45,351 bases of DNA from Candidatus Muproteobacteria bacterium RIFCSPHIGHO2_12_FULL_60_33 (GCA_001785195.1 MFTB01000048.1:1-45351), one strand, 5' to 3'. Shown: positions 9,733-20,432, counted from the first letter of the stretch. The notes: generated by a model from the sequence alone, not told the origin. A program made the numbers and translations.

Positions 9733-11082
9733 ATGTACCACACGCCAAAAACCCACTGGCAACTGCGGCTGATGAACCTCAGCTTCGTGGCGCTGTTCCT
9801 GCTGGCCGTGGGGCTGTTGCAATGGCTGGCCCGGGAATACCACTTGCAATTCGACTGGACCCGCATGCACCGGCATTCGCTCGCGCCGGCCAGTGTGGCG
9901 GTGGCGGAACGGCTCAAGGAACCGCTCAAGATTACCGCCTTCGCCAGCCAGCGCGGTGAAACGAGGCGGCTGATTCAGGAAATGGTGGGGCGCTACCAGA
10001 AGCACAAACCGGATATCCAGCTCGAATTCATCGATCCCGACACCGCGCCCGAGCGCGTGCGCGCCGCCGGCGTGCAGTTCGACGGCGAGCTGGTGTTCGA
10101 GTACGGCGACGCGCGCGAGAGCCTGCCGCCGACCCAGTTCAACGAACAGAATTTCACCAATGCGCTGACGCGTCTCGGCCATCGCGGCGAACGCTGGGTG
10201 GTGTTCCTGAGCGGTCACGGCGAGCGCAGCCCCGACAAGCAGGCGAATTTCGATCTCTCCACTTGGGCCGCGCAACTGCACAAGCGCGGCTTCAAGACCA
10301 AAACGCTGTCGCTCGGCGAGCACCCGCAGATTCCGCAGAACACGACAGTGCTGGTGGTCGCCGGCCCGCGCACGCGCCTGCTCGCGGGCGAGGTCAAAGA
10401 GATCCAGAACTATCTCAATCGCGGCGGCAACCTGCTGTGGCTGCACGACCCGGGTCCGCTGTTCGGACTGGAACCGCTGGCGGAAAATCTCGGCATCGAA
10501 TTCCAACCGGGCGTGATCGTGGACCCGACATCCGAGAGCATCACCGGCAATGCCGCAGCCATCGTCATTACCAAATATGGCGCACACCCCGTGGTGCGCG
10601 GCTTCGCCGACAACACGGTGTTCCCGCAGGCCGGCGGTATCAGCCTGAATGCACCGGAAGGCTGGCAGGGTTCGGTGCTGATGGACACGCGTCCCTCAAG
10701 CTGGTCTGAAACCGGTCCGCTCAATGGACCGATCCAGCTCGACAAGGGCCGGGACATCCGCGGTCCGCTCAACCTGGCGGTGGCACTCATGCGCACGCTC
10801 GACAACAAGCGCGAGCAGCGCGTCATTGTTGTCGGCGACGGAGATTTCCTGGCGAACACCTATCTTCCCAACGGCGGCAATCTCGAACTCGGCATGAGCC
10901 TGACCAACTGGTTGTCGCAGGACGACGCCTTCGTGAACATTCCGGTCAAGACCGCGCGCGACCGCTCGCTCGATCTGGGGCGTGGTGGCCAGATCGCCAT
11001 CGTCGCGGTGTTCCTGGCACTATTGCCAATCACGCTGGTCAGCAGCGGCGTGTGGATCTGGCTGCGGCGCCGCAAACGCTGA
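9733..11082 (+). CDS. GldG-family ABC transport auxiliary protein
   Basis: Two terminal TM segments, FLSGHGERSP and LLWLHDPGP motifs, downstream of GldA/GldF-like genes. Confidence 0.85.
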   Translation: MYHTPKTHWQLRLMNLSFVALFLLAVGLLQWLAREYHLQFDWTRMHRHSLAPASVAVAERLKEPLKITAFASQRGETRRLIQEMVGRYQKHKPDIQLEFIDPDTAPERVRAAGVQFDGELVFEYGDARESLPPTQFNEQNFTNALTRLGHRGERWVVFLSGHGERSPDKQANFDLSTWAAQLHKRGFKTKTLSLGEHPQIPQNTTVLVVAGPRTRLLAGEVKEIQNYLNRGGNLLWLHDPGPLFGLEPLAENLGIEFQPGVIVDPTSESITGNAAAIVITKYGAHPVVRGFADNTVFPQAGGISLNAPEGWQGSVLMDTRPSSWSETGPLNGPIQLDKGRDIRGPLNLAVALMRTLDNKREQRVIVVGDGDFLANTYLPNGGNLELGMSLTNWLSQDDAFVNIPVKTARDRSLDLGRGGQIAIVAVFLALLPITLVSSGVWIWLRRRKR

Positions 11083-11094
11083 ACGCAGGCACGG

Positions 11095-12012
11095 ATGCCG
11101 GACACTGAAAAATCGCAGGAAACCCGGCCGGACCCGGCCCATCCCGCCAACCCCTCGGGGCTGCGGCAGCGCTGGCTGCTCAATGCCGCCCTGCTGGTGC
11201 TGATCGGCGCGCTGGCGTGGCTCGCGATCTATCGCGCCGGCCAGGAAAAAGACGTCGCGGGACCGCCGTTGACGGCCCTGTCAGCCGATGCGATTTCACA
11301 GGTGCGCATCGAACGGCCCGATCATCCGTTCATCACGCTGGAAAAAACCGGCAAGGAATGGGCGCTCACGGCACCGGTGCGGGCGCGTGCCAACCAGTTC
11401 AATATTGACAGCCTGCTGCGCATCATCACGGCCCCGGGCGGAACCCGCTTTCCCGTCGCCGCACAAGACCTCGCCAAGTTCGGCCTGGACCAACCGCAAT
11501 CGCGCGTGCGCTTTGGCAACGAGGAAATCGCCTTCGGTTCCCTGCACCCGCTTAACAACCGGATTTATGTCCTCTATAAGAATGAGGTAGTGCTGATTCC
11601 CGGCCATTATCTCGCCACGGCCATTTATCCTTATACCAATTTCATCGACAGCCGTTTATTCGAGGAGGCCCGCAAGATCACAGCCATCAGGCTTCCCGAC
11701 TTTACAGTCACGCAGAAAAACGGCGCCTGGCTGAAACAACCGCCGGACAACAAGCTGATGTCGGATCGGGTCAATGAATTCGCCGCGGAATGGCAGAACG
11801 CGCGCGCCCTCGGCGTCGAGAAATATTCGGGCAAGGAGATTCTCGACCGGATCGAGTTCGCTTCCGTGCGTGACGGCAAGACCGAAAAGCTGACGCTCGG
11901 CATACTCGCCTACAAACCGGATTTCGTGCTTCACCGGCCGGATGAAAATCTGGAGTACCATTTCACCGAAGAGACCGGCAGAAGATTGTTACAAGTGAGG
12001 CGTGAGGAGTGA
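11095..12012 (+). CDS. DUF4340-family protein
   Basis: N-terminal TM, ITLEKTGKEWALTAPV; position after the GldG-like gene. Confidence 0.8.
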   Translation: MPDTEKSQETRPDPAHPANPSGLRQRWLLNAALLVLIGALAWLAIYRAGQEKDVAGPPLTALSADAISQVRIERPDHPFITLEKTGKEWALTAPVRARANQFNIDSLLRIITAPGGTRFPVAAQDLAKFGLDQPQSRVRFGNEEIAFGSLHPLNNRIYVLYKNEVVLIPGHYLATAIYPYTNFIDSRLFEEARKITAIRLPDFTVTQKNGAWLKQPPDNKLMSDRVNEFAAEWQNARALGVEKYSGKEILDRIEFASVRDGKTEKLTLGILAYKPDFVLHRPDENLEYHFTEETGRRLLQVRREE

Positions 12013-12078
12013 GGCGTGGGCGGCAAGCAGCCCGCTGATGCTTTACTCTTCACCCTTTACGCCTTACTCCTCACACAC
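11993..12078. repeat. Inverted repeat with GTGAGGCGTGAGGAGT-type degenerate arms
   Basis: gtgaggcgtgaggagtgaggcgtg ... ctttacgccttactcctcac. Confidence 0.75.
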
Positions 12079-12894
12079 ATGCCGGAACTGCCCGAAGTCG
12101 AAACCACCCGCCGTGGCATCGAGCCGCACGTGGTCGGCCATACCGTGGCGCGGCTGGTGGTGCGCAACCCGCATCTGCGCTGGCGCATTACGCCAAAACT
12201 TGTCCGGGAATTTTCAGGGCAGGCGATCCAGTCGGTCACGCGCCGCGGAAAATATCTGCTGCTCGGCACCGCTTCCGGCACCGCGATTCTTCATCTCGGC
12301 ATGTCCGGCAGCCTGCGCCTCATCCCCTGCGCGCAAGCAGCGGACGCCCATGACCACGTAGACATCGTGCTCGACAACGGTGATTGCCTGCGCCTGCGCG
12401 ACCCGCGCCGCTTCGGTGCACTGCTGTGGACGCGCGCTGACCCCCAAAAGCACAAACTGCTGCGCGATCTCGGCCCGGAACCCTTGTCACCGGATTTCAG
12501 CGGCGATTACCTGTTTGAAAAATCACGTCGTCGTAAACGTGCGATCCGTGATTTTCTGCTCGACAGCCGGATCATCGCCGGCATCGGCAACATTTACGCG
12601 AACGAAGCGCTGTTCGCGGCCGGTCTGCGCCCCACGCGTGCCGCCGGCCGCATCAACCGGGCCCAGTACGGACGGCTTATCGCGGCCATCCGTAAAACAC
12701 TGAACCGCGCTATCCGGGCCGGCGGTACCACCCTGCGCGATTTCCGCCGCAGTGACGGCAACCCCGGATACTTCCAGCTCTCTCTCAACGTCTACGGCCG
12801 CGCCGGCGAGCCCTGTCGCGTCTGCCGAACCCCGATCCGGACCAGGCGGCTCGGGCAAAGAAGCGCGTTTTTCTGCCCGCAATGCCAGATGTAG
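12079..12894 (+). CDS. mutM: Formamidopyrimidine-DNA glycosylase
   Basis: MPELPEVETTRRGI start, GNIYANEALF, C-terminal zinc finger CRVCRTPI...FFCPQCQ. Confidence 0.97.
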   Translation: MPELPEVETTRRGIEPHVVGHTVARLVVRNPHLRWRITPKLVREFSGQAIQSVTRRGKYLLLGTASGTAILHLGMSGSLRLIPCAQAADAHDHVDIVLDNGDCLRLRDPRRFGALLWTRADPQKHKLLRDLGPEPLSPDFSGDYLFEKSRRRKRAIRDFLLDSRIIAGIGNIYANEALFAAGLRPTRAAGRINRAQYGRLIAAIRKTLNRAIRAGGTTLRDFRRSDGNPGYFQLSLNVYGRAGEPCRVCRTPIRTRRLGQRSAFFCPQCQM

Positions 12895-13285
12895 GTAGCC
12901 GCCGGATCCCGAGGCGCAGCGCGACTCCGTTCCGTGGCGAAGCTCCTTCGGACGGAGGAAGCGGGGCTGCCACTCCAAAGCCTCGCTCCTTGAGTCGCCG
13001 GCTGCCATCTCCGAAAGCCTTCGTCTCGGGAGCTGGCAGCCCCTTCGGAGACGGCGGCAAAAGCACCCAAGGAACACAGCCAATTTGCGGATACGGGCGC
13101 CCATTACAAAAGCCGCGTGCACCTCGGGCACTGGGTGCTAGACTTAAGGTGTCGACGAATGTAACTTATCGAACCTGTTGAAAGGGCTGGATTTTCCACG
13201 TGGCGACGTATGTTTGATGCCATAAAAATGAGGAAAATCAGGCCGAAAGGGAGGAGTTTCCCGCCAGGGAATCTATATTTCTAAG

Positions 13286-15271
13286 ATGCAGTCCGCCAGT
13301 CAGAACCGGAATCTCGCACAGCATTTCGAGGCCTACAGCGAGTGGCGCCAGTCGCTCGCCACCGCCGTCACCGAACTCAAATCCTGGCTGCACGGACAGG
13401 AGCTGAGCGACACCCAGGTTGATCAGCGCCTCGAACACGTCCTGTCCACCCTGCGCGACGACAAACTCTATGTCGCCTTCGTGGCCGAGTTCTCGCGCGG
13501 GAAATCCGAGCTGATCAACGCCATTTTCTTCGCCAACTTCGGGCAACGCATCCTGCCGTCGAGCGCCGGCCGCACCACCATGTGCCCGACCGAAGTCATG
13601 TATGAAAACGGCAGCGAACCGAACCTGCGGCTGCTGCCGATCGAGACCCGCAAGAGCGGCACCACCATCACCGAGTTCCGCGGCTTCCCCGAGGAGTGGC
13701 AGGTGCTGCCGCTCGACACCAAGTCGCCGGACAAGATGGTCCAGATGCTGCAACACATCACCGAGGTCAAGCACGTCGCGCGCGAGGAGGCCCAGGCGAT
13801 GGGATTTCACGTCGCCGAGGAGGAATCGCAGACCGGGATGCGTCTTGCCGAGGACGGCCTGGTGGAAATTCCGAAATGGCGGCACGCCGTTATCAATATT
13901 CCGCACCCGTTGCTGCAGCAGGGGCTGGTCATCCTCGACACGCCGGGCCTCAATGCGCTCGGCGCCGAACCGGAACTGACGCTCAACATGCTGCCCTCGG
14001 CGCACGCGGTGCTGTTCATCCTCGCCGCCGACGCCGGCGTGACCAAATCCGACATCGACGTCTGGCACGACCACATCGGCGTGCGCAAGGACAGCCCGAA
14101 CAAGGGCCGCCTGGTGGTGCTGAACAAGATCGACGGCCTGTGGGACGAACTGCGCGACTGGAACGAAGTGCAGAACGAAATCGACCGCCAGATCCGCGAA
14201 ACGGCCAAGCATCTCGCCATTCCGGAAAGCAACGTGTTCCCGGTGTCGGCGCAGAAGGCGCTGCTCGGCAAGGTCAAGAAGGACACCAAAATCCTCGAGC
14301 GCTCGCGTATTCTGGCGCTGGAGCAGGCGCTCGGCAGCGAAATCGTTCCGGCCAAGCGCGAGATCGTGCGCGACAATATCAGCGGCGACATGGATGACGT
14401 CATCAATGCCATGCGCCTGATCATTTCGCAGCGCGTGAAGAACGTCTACGAACACATGGACGAGCTCGGCGGCCTGTCCGGCAAGAACATGGACGTCATC
14501 GAACACATGATGAAAAAGGTCAAGGCGGACAAGGAAGTGTTCGAGAAAAGCTTGCAGCGTTTCCAGGCCACGCGCAGCATTTTCTCGCAGCAGACCAACG
14601 TGCTGTACACGCACCTGAACCTGAAAAACCTCGACACGCAGATCGCCCAGACCAAGAAGGAAATGGACATCAGCCTGACCACGGCCGGGCTCAAATCGTG
14701 CATGGAGAGTTTTTTCAAACACGCCCAGGACACCATGGAAGAGGCCTCCAAACAGGCCCAGGAAATCAAATCCATGATGGAAGGGGTATACAAGAAATTT
14801 CAGGAAGAACACGGCCTCGGCAACATCAAGCCGGGCGCTTTCTCGGTCACGCGCTACCTGCGCGAGATCAAGCGCCTCCAGGACCGGCACGGCCAGTACA
14901 TGAAGGGCATGTCACTGGTCATGACTGAACAGCGGGCGCTGACACGCAAGTTCTTCGAATCCTCCGTGGTCAAGGTGCGTGCGATCTACAAGATGGCCAA
15001 CTGCGACGCCGACAACTGGCTCAAGACCATCATGTCACCCATGGAGTCGCAGGTACGGGAACATCAGGTACAGCTGCGCCGGCGGCTGGAATCCATCAAG
15101 CGCATTCACCAGGCGAGCGACACCCTGGAGGAACGCGTGAGCGAGCTGGAGCAGATCCGTGACGGCATCCGCGAGCAGGAAAAGAACCTGGAAAGCCAGG
15201 TCGAGGCGGTTATGAAGGTTATCAACTTCGACAAGGCCGACACGGAGCCCGTTGCCGGCAAGTCGGCCTGA
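13286..15271 (+). CDS. Dynamin-family (dynamin-like) GTPase
   Basis: P-loop EFSRGKSELIN, G2-like SSAGRTTMCPTE, G3 DTPGLNALG, G4 NKIDG, long coiled-coil C-terminus. Confidence 0.88.
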   Translation: MQSASQNRNLAQHFEAYSEWRQSLATAVTELKSWLHGQELSDTQVDQRLEHVLSTLRDDKLYVAFVAEFSRGKSELINAIFFANFGQRILPSSAGRTTMCPTEVMYENGSEPNLRLLPIETRKSGTTITEFRGFPEEWQVLPLDTKSPDKMVQMLQHITEVKHVAREEAQAMGFHVAEEESQTGMRLAEDGLVEIPKWRHAVINIPHPLLQQGLVILDTPGLNALGAEPELTLNMLPSAHAVLFILAADAGVTKSDIDVWHDHIGVRKDSPNKGRLVVLNKIDGLWDELRDWNEVQNEIDRQIRETAKHLAIPESNVFPVSAQKALLGKVKKDTKILERSRILALEQALGSEIVPAKREIVRDNISGDMDDVINAMRLIISQRVKNVYEHMDELGGLSGKNMDVIEHMMKKVKADKEVFEKSLQRFQATRSIFSQQTNVLYTHLNLKNLDTQIAQTKKEMDISLTTAGLKSCMESFFKHAQDTMEEASKQAQEIKSMMEGVYKKFQEEHGLGNIKPGAFSVTRYLREIKRLQDRHGQYMKGMSLVMTEQRALTRKFFESSVVKVRAIYKMANCDADNWLKTIMSPMESQVREHQVQLRRRLESIKRIHQASDTLEERVSELEQIRDGIREQEKNLESQVEAVMKVINFDKADTEPVAGKSA

Positions 15272-15290
15272 TACCTCCCGGCATCAGTCC

Positions 15291-16958
15291 CTACTTCACA
15301 ACCGCCGTACCCTCGCCGCGCGGATCAGACACTGCCTCCACGCGGCCGGTCTTTTTGTGCCACGTCACCATCTGCATGTTGCCGTAACCGGCCGGCACGG
15401 TTTCGAGCTTGTAGCCGAGTTGCTCCAACGTGCGCTTTTCCGCATCGTCGAAAGCATGCGGCTCGTGCGTCACGACGTCGGGAAGATACTGGTGGTGGAA
15501 ACGCGGCATGCCCACCCACTCTTTCGGTCCGCCGCGGCCGTGAGCGAATTCGAGGGTGGCAAGCAATACCATGGTAATGATGCGGCCGCCACCGGGCGTG
15601 CCCAGCACCACCACGGCGTCATCGCCTTCCAGGAACGTCGGCGTCATGCTCGACAGCGGCCGTTTGCCCGGGGCAATCGCGTTGGCATCGCCGCCCACCA
15701 GACCGTAGGTGTTGGGCGCGTCGGGTTTGACGGCGAAGTCATCCATCTCGTTGTTCAGCAGCACACCGGTGCCGGGCGGCATGAAGCCGGAGCCGAACGG
15801 CGTGTTCAGGCTCAGCGTGGCCGCCACGCGGTTGCCTTCGCGGTCAATGATGGAAAAATGCGTGGTGTTCGCACCTTCTCCCGCGGCCTTGGCGGGAGCG
15901 TCGGCAGGGGCCTGTTGGGGGCGGCGCATTTCTTCTCGCAGCATTACGGCGTAAGCGGGATCGAGCAGGCGTGGAACATCCACGCGCACGAAATCCGGAT
16001 CGCCGAGATGGCGCGCGCGGTCGCGGTAGGCGAGGCGCATGGCTTCGACGACGGTTTGATCGCGCCGCGCCTTGGGCATGGTATCCAGATCGAAACCCTG
16101 AAGCAGATTGAGCATCTGGGTCAGCACGACACCGCCTGACGAAGGCAGCGCTGCCGACGTGATACGGACACCGCGGTAAGTTCCGCGCACCGGCGCGCGC
16201 TCCACCACACGGTACTCGGCAATATCCTTCAAGCTCCAGATGCCACCCGCCTCGCGCACGCCCTGCACCAGGCGCTCGGCGCTCACGCCGCCATAAAACC
16301 CGGCATGCCCCTTTCCCGCCAGACGACGCAGCGTCTGCACCAGATCGGGCTGCTTGAGTGTGTCACCCGGCGCTGGAATCAGGCCATCCTTGTGATACAC
16401 CCGCGCCGCCTCTGGAAAATAATCGGTCAGGCGCATGTGCTGGCGCAGCAGCATCCTGGAATAAAGCGGCGTGACCGGAAATCCGTCGCGCGCGAGACGG
16501 ATGGCGGGCGCCAGCGCCTGCTTGAGCGGGAGTCGCCCGTATTTTTTGGCGAGATGAACCAGCGCCGCCGGTGTGCCCGGGATACCGGCCGCCAGCGCAC
16601 CGTCGATGGAAAGCGCGGGCATCGGCAGGCCATCTCGAAGATACATGTCGCGCGTGGCGGCTAGCGGCGCACGCTCGCGCGCATCGATCATCACCTCGAA
16701 ACCGTCGCGTTCACGGTGCAGCAGAAAAAATCCGCCGCCCCCCAGCCCGGAATTGTAAGGCTCGACAACAGCAAGTGCCGCGGCCACCGCCACGGCAGCG
16801 TCAAAGGCGTTACCGCCGCGCGCGAGGATTTCATGCCCGGCCTGGGTCGCCAGCGGATGGGCACTGGCGATGGCCGCGGCGGACAGGCGCGGCTCCGCCG
16901 CCCATATCGCGAGCGGCAACAGAGCGAGGAAGTACAACAGGCGGATCAGATAAAACAT
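15291..16958 (-). CDS. ggt: Gamma-glutamyltranspeptidase
   Basis: NTTHFSIIDREGNRVAATLSLN catalytic Thr region, PLSSMTPTF, signal peptide. Confidence 0.95.
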   Translation of the reverse strand: MFYLIRLLYFLALLPLAIWAAEPRLSAAAIASAHPLATQAGHEILARGGNAFDAAVAVAAALAVVEPYNSGLGGGGFFLLHRERDGFEVMIDARERAPLAATRDMYLRDGLPMPALSIDGALAAGIPGTPAALVHLAKKYGRLPLKQALAPAIRLARDGFPVTPLYSRMLLRQHMRLTDYFPEAARVYHKDGLIPAPGDTLKQPDLVQTLRRLAGKGHAGFYGGVSAERLVQGVREAGGIWSLKDIAEYRVVERAPVRGTYRGVRITSAALPSSGGVVLTQMLNLLQGFDLDTMPKARRDQTVVEAMRLAYRDRARHLGDPDFVRVDVPRLLDPAYAVMLREEMRRPQQAPADAPAKAAGEGANTTHFSIIDREGNRVAATLSLNTPFGSGFMPPGTGVLLNNEMDDFAVKPDAPNTYGLVGGDANAIAPGKRPLSSMTPTFLEGDDAVVVLGTPGGGRIITMVLLATLEFAHGRGGPKEWVGMPRFHHQYLPDVVTHEPHAFDDAEKRTLEQLGYKLETVPAGYGNMQMVTWHKKTGRVEAVSDPRGEGTAVVK

Positions 16959-17060
16959 GTCGGATAAATATTAAACGATCTCGCATGTAATACGCATTGC
17001 AGTTTATTCTGTCGAGCGGCCTGCGGCCGCGTATTACTTGTGGGTGGCTGACCCACGGCA

Positions 17061-17517
17061 GGTGACTTTCTCTTGTGCGCACAAGAGAAAGTCACCAAAG
17101 AGAATGCGCCCCGGTCGCTTCGCCGCCCACACACCGGGCAGTTCCCTGCGCGCCTCGCTGCGGCTGGGCACTCGCCTAACTCGCCGGGCGCCCACAACGC
17201 GCCTCGGGCTCGATCAAAAGTCTCGCGACTTCCCCCAGCCTTGCTCGGTGCTCGGCTCGCTCCGACGGGGATGGGAGCAAACCACCTCAGGCCTGTACGC
17301 GGAGGTGTTTTCCAACCCCGTATGGCGCGCCCGAGCATCGCCAGCCTTTGCCCGCCAGCCCAAAGGGGCGCGGGCGGGAAGCCCGCGCGTCGCGCACGGC
17401 ACAGGGACGTGCCGTTGCGCGACCTGCACGGCAAAGGCGCGAAGCGCAGGATATGCGCACCATCCGGGCGGCCTTCTCTTTGGTTACTTTCTCTTGGCCG
17501 GACAAGAGAAAGTAACC
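17061..17517. repeat. Long composite repeat bounded by two related palindromes
   Basis: ggtgactttctcttgt-gcgc-acaagagaaagtcacc (17061-17096, 16-bp perfect arms) and ggttactttctcttggccggacaagagaaagtaacc (17482-17517); related degraded sequence at 70-112. Confidence 0.8.
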
Positions 17518-17600
17518 CGGGGGTGCAGGGGGCGGAGCACCCCGCGTTTTTTATACATAAATCGCCGGAGGCGATTCAATTTCAATCACACTCAAAAATA

Positions 17601-17626
17601 AAAAAGGCGGCCACGGCCGCCTTTTT
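17601..17626. terminator. Bidirectional intrinsic terminator
   Basis: AAAAAGGCGGCC-ac-GGCCGCCTTTTT, 12-bp stem downstream of the ferredoxin gene. Confidence 0.85.
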
Positions 17627-17644
17627 ATGCCGGAAATTTTCCGG

Positions 17645-18420
<776 letters not shown>

Positions 18421-18496
18421 TCAGCCCCTCGGAATGGAATAAATCCTATCATTGGCAATAGCCGCCTCATTGACGAAAATCAAGAACACCCTGCGC

Positions 18497-19141
18497 TCAT
18501 GCGGTCTTTCGCGCCAGATGATACCCCACCTGCCCGGCCTTTTTGCTGCGAATCAGTTCCCATGTCGCCGGCAACTCCAGGTTCTCAAGCCGGCTCGGCG
18601 CCTCGACATAAATCAGCCCGCCGGGCTTGATCCACCCGCGTGCCTCCACCAGCGCGGCACAGTCCGCAATGAGATTGCTTTTAAAAGGCGGATCGAGAAA
18701 GACGATATCAAACGCCCGCGGGCTTCGCTGCAAAAATTCAACGGCGTCGGCCAACACCACCTCGGCTCCCGTGGCCTCCAGCCGTTCCACATGCTGGCGC
18801 AGTCGCTCCGCTACGCGCGGTGCCTTTTCCACCATGACCACGTCCGCCGCGCCGCGCGAGAGCGCCTCCAGGCACAACGCACCGGTCCCGGTGAACAGGT
18901 CGAGACAGCTTGCACCCGCGATGTAAGGTTGCAACCAGTTAAAAAGCGTTTCGCGCACGCGATCGGGCGTGGGACGCAAGCCCTCCGATTCGGATACATC
19001 CAGGCGCCGCCCGCGCCAGCGTCCGCCGATGATGCGAAGCTTGCGCGGATAGGATGACGGTGATTTGGGGGAAGATGGCTTCGATCCGGGAGTGCGCACG
19101 GCCGGTGTACGGCGCGGGCGTTTCCGCTCAGCGTCCGCCAC
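18497..19141 (-). CDS. rsmD: 16S rRNA (guanine(966)-N(2))-methyltransferase
   Basis: RIIGGRWRGRRL, LDLFTGTGALCLEALSRGA, DIVFLDPPF. Confidence 0.95.
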   Translation of the reverse strand: MADAERKRPRRTPAVRTPGSKPSSPKSPSSYPRKLRIIGGRWRGRRLDVSESEGLRPTPDRVRETLFNWLQPYIAGASCLDLFTGTGALCLEALSRGAADVVMVEKAPRVAERLRQHVERLEATGAEVVLADAVEFLQRSPRAFDIVFLDPPFKSNLIADCAALVEARGWIKPGGLIYVEAPSRLENLELPATWELIRSKKAGQVGYHLARKTA

Positions 19142-20432
19142 CGACGGTCACCGTTACCATGTGCTCGGGATGCACGCGCCGCCGGAAGGCCTGGCGGATT
19201 TGCGCGGCGGTCACGGCCTCGACGCGCGGAATGAAATCATCCAGGTAGGTGAGCGGCAGTCCGTAGAAGCCGATCACGGCGAGGTTCTCGGCGATCTTGC
19301 CGTTGCTGTCGAGCCGCAACGGGAAACTGCCGGTGATGTGTTTCTTCGCGGCTTCCAGCTCCGCATCCGTCGGGCCTTTGGCGACATAATCCGATATCAC
19401 CTGACGCACCAGCTTGAGCGCCTGATCGCGTTGCGCGTTTTTAGTCTGCAGGCCGATGAACAGCGGCCCGGGCATGCGCAGCGGCAGGAAATAACTGTAG
19501 ACGCTGTACGACAGGCCATGCTTCTCGCGCACCTCCGCCGACAGACGCGACACCAGTCCGCCGCCCCCGAGGATGTAGTTGCCCACGTACAGCGGAAAAT
19601 AATCCGGATCGCCACGCCGCACTCCCGGATGTCCCATATTGATGTGGGTCTGGGTGGCAGGGAAATTTATCCGCTTCTGCCAGCCGGAGTAGAGCGTGCG
19701 CACCGGTGGCAGGGGGGGCGGCGCCTTTCCGGCCGGCAGTTTGCCGATAACGCGCTCGGCGATGTTGCGCGCCCGGCGTTTGCTCGCGTCACCGACGATC
19801 ACCACCCAGGCATTGGCGCCGACATAGTGACGCCGATGAAAGGCGAGCAGGTCCCCACGCGTGATCGCCTTCAGGCTTTGCTCGCTCCCCGGTGGATCGC
19901 TGGCATAAGGGTGCTGGCCGTACATCTCGCGATAAAACGCCTTCTCGGCGATCGCACCGGGCGATTGCGCGTCCTTTTGCAGAGACACCAGCGCCTGCGC
20001 CCGCTGGCGCTCGAGATTCTCCGCGGGATACGCGGGCGCGGCCAGAACCCGCGCAAACAGGTCGAGCGCCGGATCCAGCAGCGCGGAATCCGACAGGCTG
20101 CGCAAATTCACGCTGGCCATGTCGCGGTCGATACCGGCGCCGAATTCTGCGCCCACGCCTTCGAATCGGCTGGCAATGTCATCCGCGGTCAGGCCGTTCG
20201 TGCCTTCATCCAGCATGGCGGCCGTCAGATTGGCTACGCCGGCCTTTTCCACGGGATCGCGGCTGGAACCGGCGTCGAACACCACGCGCACCTGGAGCAT
20301 GGGCAGCTCACGGCTTTCGACAAAATAGACGCGCGCGCCGTTGGATAGCATCCAGTGCTGGATTTTCGGACCCGCAAGGGCGTTGGCTGACGCCAGCAAA
20401 AGACCGATCAGCAGCAGAATCCTAGCGGACAT
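19128..20432 (-). CDS. M16-family peptidase-like protein lacking the HXXEH site
   Basis: M16 architecture; the active-site position reads AAMLDEGTNG. Confidence 0.88.
   Translation of the reverse strand: MSARILLLIGLLLASANALAGPKIQHWMLSNGARVYFVESRELPMLQVRVVFDAGSSRDPVEKAGVANLTAAMLDEGTNGLTADDIASRFEGVGAEFGAGIDRDMASVNLRSLSDSALLDPALDLFARVLAAPAYPAENLERQRAQALVSLQKDAQSPGAIAEKAFYREMYGQHPYASDPPGSEQSLKAITRGDLLAFHRRHYVGANAWVVIVGDASKRRARNIAERVIGKLPAGKAPPPLPPVRTLYSGWQKRINFPATQTHINMGHPGVRRGDPDYFPLYVGNYILGGGGLVSRLSAEVREKHGLSYSVYSYFLPLRMPGPLFIGLQTKNAQRDQALKLVRQVISDYVAKGPTDAELEAAKKHITGSFPLRLDSNGKIAENLAVIGFYGLPLTYLDDFIPRVEAVTAAQIRQAFRRRVHPEHMVTVTVGGGR

Noticed and set aside
7830-12012. Gld-type genes as evidence for gliding motility
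   Set aside because: Homologous ABC clusters occur widely in non-gliding Proteobacteria; no other gliding genes are present.
12895-13070. GC-rich spacer after mutM as a possible structured RNA
   Set aside because: Contains short complementary segments but no second copy in the window to show covariation; not enough support.
13238-14890. 550-aa antisense ORF opposite the dynamin gene
   Set aside because: Composition and periodicity fit the complement of a high-GC coding gene; the plus-strand frame has clear GTPase motifs.
19128-20432. Second M16 gene considered as a decayed copy because HXXEH is missing
   Set aside because: Tandem active and inactive M16 partners are a known functional arrangement; the ORF is intact.
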